A DNA stretch of 64,000 nt from Rhizobiales bacterium 63-22 (GTDB lineage Bacteria; Pseudomonadota; Alphaproteobacteria; Rhizobiales; Rhizobiaceae): assembly GCA_001898995.1 (NCBI GenBank), contig MKVZ01000005.1, positions 107,652-171,651 of the forward strand. The letters are read 5' to 3'. Shown in pieces: positions 63,660 through 64,000 of the stretch (its first letter is position 1; every line of letters starts with the position of its first letter). The translations under genes and the position numbers were made by a program. The notes beneath the pieces were generated by a model. That model had not been told where the DNA came from. It was given only the letters and a program-made list of their open reading frames with translations, and did not search any database.

Positions 63660-64000
63660 GTGGAAACGGTAAAGAACATCATTTCAGGTGCGGCAGTGGC
63701 GGAATCGGTCGCCTATCGCGATGCCATGAGCCATTATGCCGGCGCGGTGCAGGTCGTGACCACGGCAGGTGCTGCCGGGCGTCGCGGGCTGACGCTGACG
63801 GCAGCTTGTTCCGTTTCCGACGATCCGCCGACCGTTTTGGTTTGCCTGCAAAAGATTCACCCGGAAAACCATCTGTTCATGAAGAACGGCGTCTTCGCGG
63901 TCAATACGCTGGCCGGCGGGCATCGCGCGCTTGCCGACGCTTTTTCCGGGCGCACGAGGCTGACGCAGGACGAGCGTTTCGCGCTGGCGGAATGGGAGGT
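63660..64000 (+). CDS. Flavin reductase-like protein (3' end outside window)
   Basis: The visible part of this gene encodes 'AMSHYAGAVQVVTTAGAAGRRGLTLTAACSVSDDPPTVLVCLQ', the pattern of HpaC-type flavin reductases (NAD(P)H:FMN). The frame remains open at the end of the window. Start GTG 63660 is uncertain; ATG 63726 gives a shorter N-terminus closer to the domain. It is divergent from the binding-protein gene, 100 bases apart. The physiological partner (a flavin monooxygenase) is not visible. Confidence 0.82.
   Translation, partial: METVKNIISGAAVAESVAYRDAMSHYAGAVQVVTTAGAAGRRGLTLTAACSVSDDPPTVLVCLQKIHPENHLFMKNGVFAVNTLAGGHRALADAFSGRTRLTQDERFALAEWE

Overview
The window is about 64 kb of GC-rich chromosomal DNA from an alphaproteobacterium of the order Hyphomicrobiales (Rhizobiales). 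The best fit is the Brucella/Ochrobactrum group. Reasons are the gene order (hflK-hflC-DUF2065-degP / serB / miaA / ilvIH / pdxJ / kup / ilvC), a fused SecDF, a BA14K-type periplasmic protein, a small DUF1127 protein, an oxygen-type cob cluster that uses CbiD, and the rhizobial style of short palindromic intergenic repeats. The assignment is inference from content, not from a database search. No phage, transposase, integrase, CRISPR or rRNA was seen. One tRNA gene is present (tRNA-Lys, CTT).

Layout. 1-3.8 kb: membrane quality control (HflK, HflC, DUF2065, a DegP-type protease). 3.9-5.7 kb: divergent serB and miaA. 5.8-9.4 kb: branched-chain amino acid region, in which ilvI-ilvH is preceded by a short leader peptide and a terminator that look like a transcription attenuator, followed by a threonine/serine dehydratase-like gene. 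9.4-14.1 kb: RecD-like helicase, SpoIIAA-like protein, PdxJ, Kup. 14.1-17.7 kb: a TetR regulator bracketed by two direct repeats, ilvC, and an aminotransferase. 17.7-21.9 kb: BA14K protein, endonuclease/exonuclease/phosphatase protein, Nudix protein, PhzF-like protein, FMN-binding protein. 22-24.6 kb: a three-gene type II (BtuFCD/FecBCD-like) importer. 24.7-27.9 kb: a large AsmA-like protein of unknown function, a FucU-like mutarotase, and an EF-hand/His-rich protein. 28-33.3 kb: tRNA-Lys, DedA, a TerC-CBS protein, a small hypothetical, an RBBP9-like hydrolase and an MprF-like membrane protein. 33.4-39.6 kb: SecDF, a DUF3772-MscS channel, small secreted proteins. 39.7-45.5 kb: dimethylglycine/sarcosine dehydrogenase-like enzyme with a GlxA/GbdR-like AraC regulator, DUF1127 protein, LysR regulator, an entericidin-like lipoprotein.

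45.9-62.3 kb is a cobalamin (vitamin B12) biosynthesis region: cobQ; a cobalamin riboswitch followed by cobU-cobW-cobN-cobO; a TSUP transporter and a TerB-like gene; cobE-cobM; cobK and cbiD on the opposite strand; and cobA-cobB-cobC-cobD. CobN, CobW and CobK point to the aerobic route with late cobalt insertion, while CbiD (classically the anaerobic C1 methylase) stands where CobF would. No cobG, cobH, cobI, cobJ or cobL is in the window. A branched-chain-type solute-binding protein and the start of a flavin reductase close the window.

The most interesting signals are: an 18-codon upstream ORF with a strong ribosome binding site between the B12 riboswitch and cobU, whose stop codon is one base before the cobU start; the ilvIH attenuator; a pair of inverted copies of a 169-bp double-palindrome repeat bounding a 42-kb segment, one of which encodes the last residues of CobD; and the direct repeats plus self-operator around the TetR gene.
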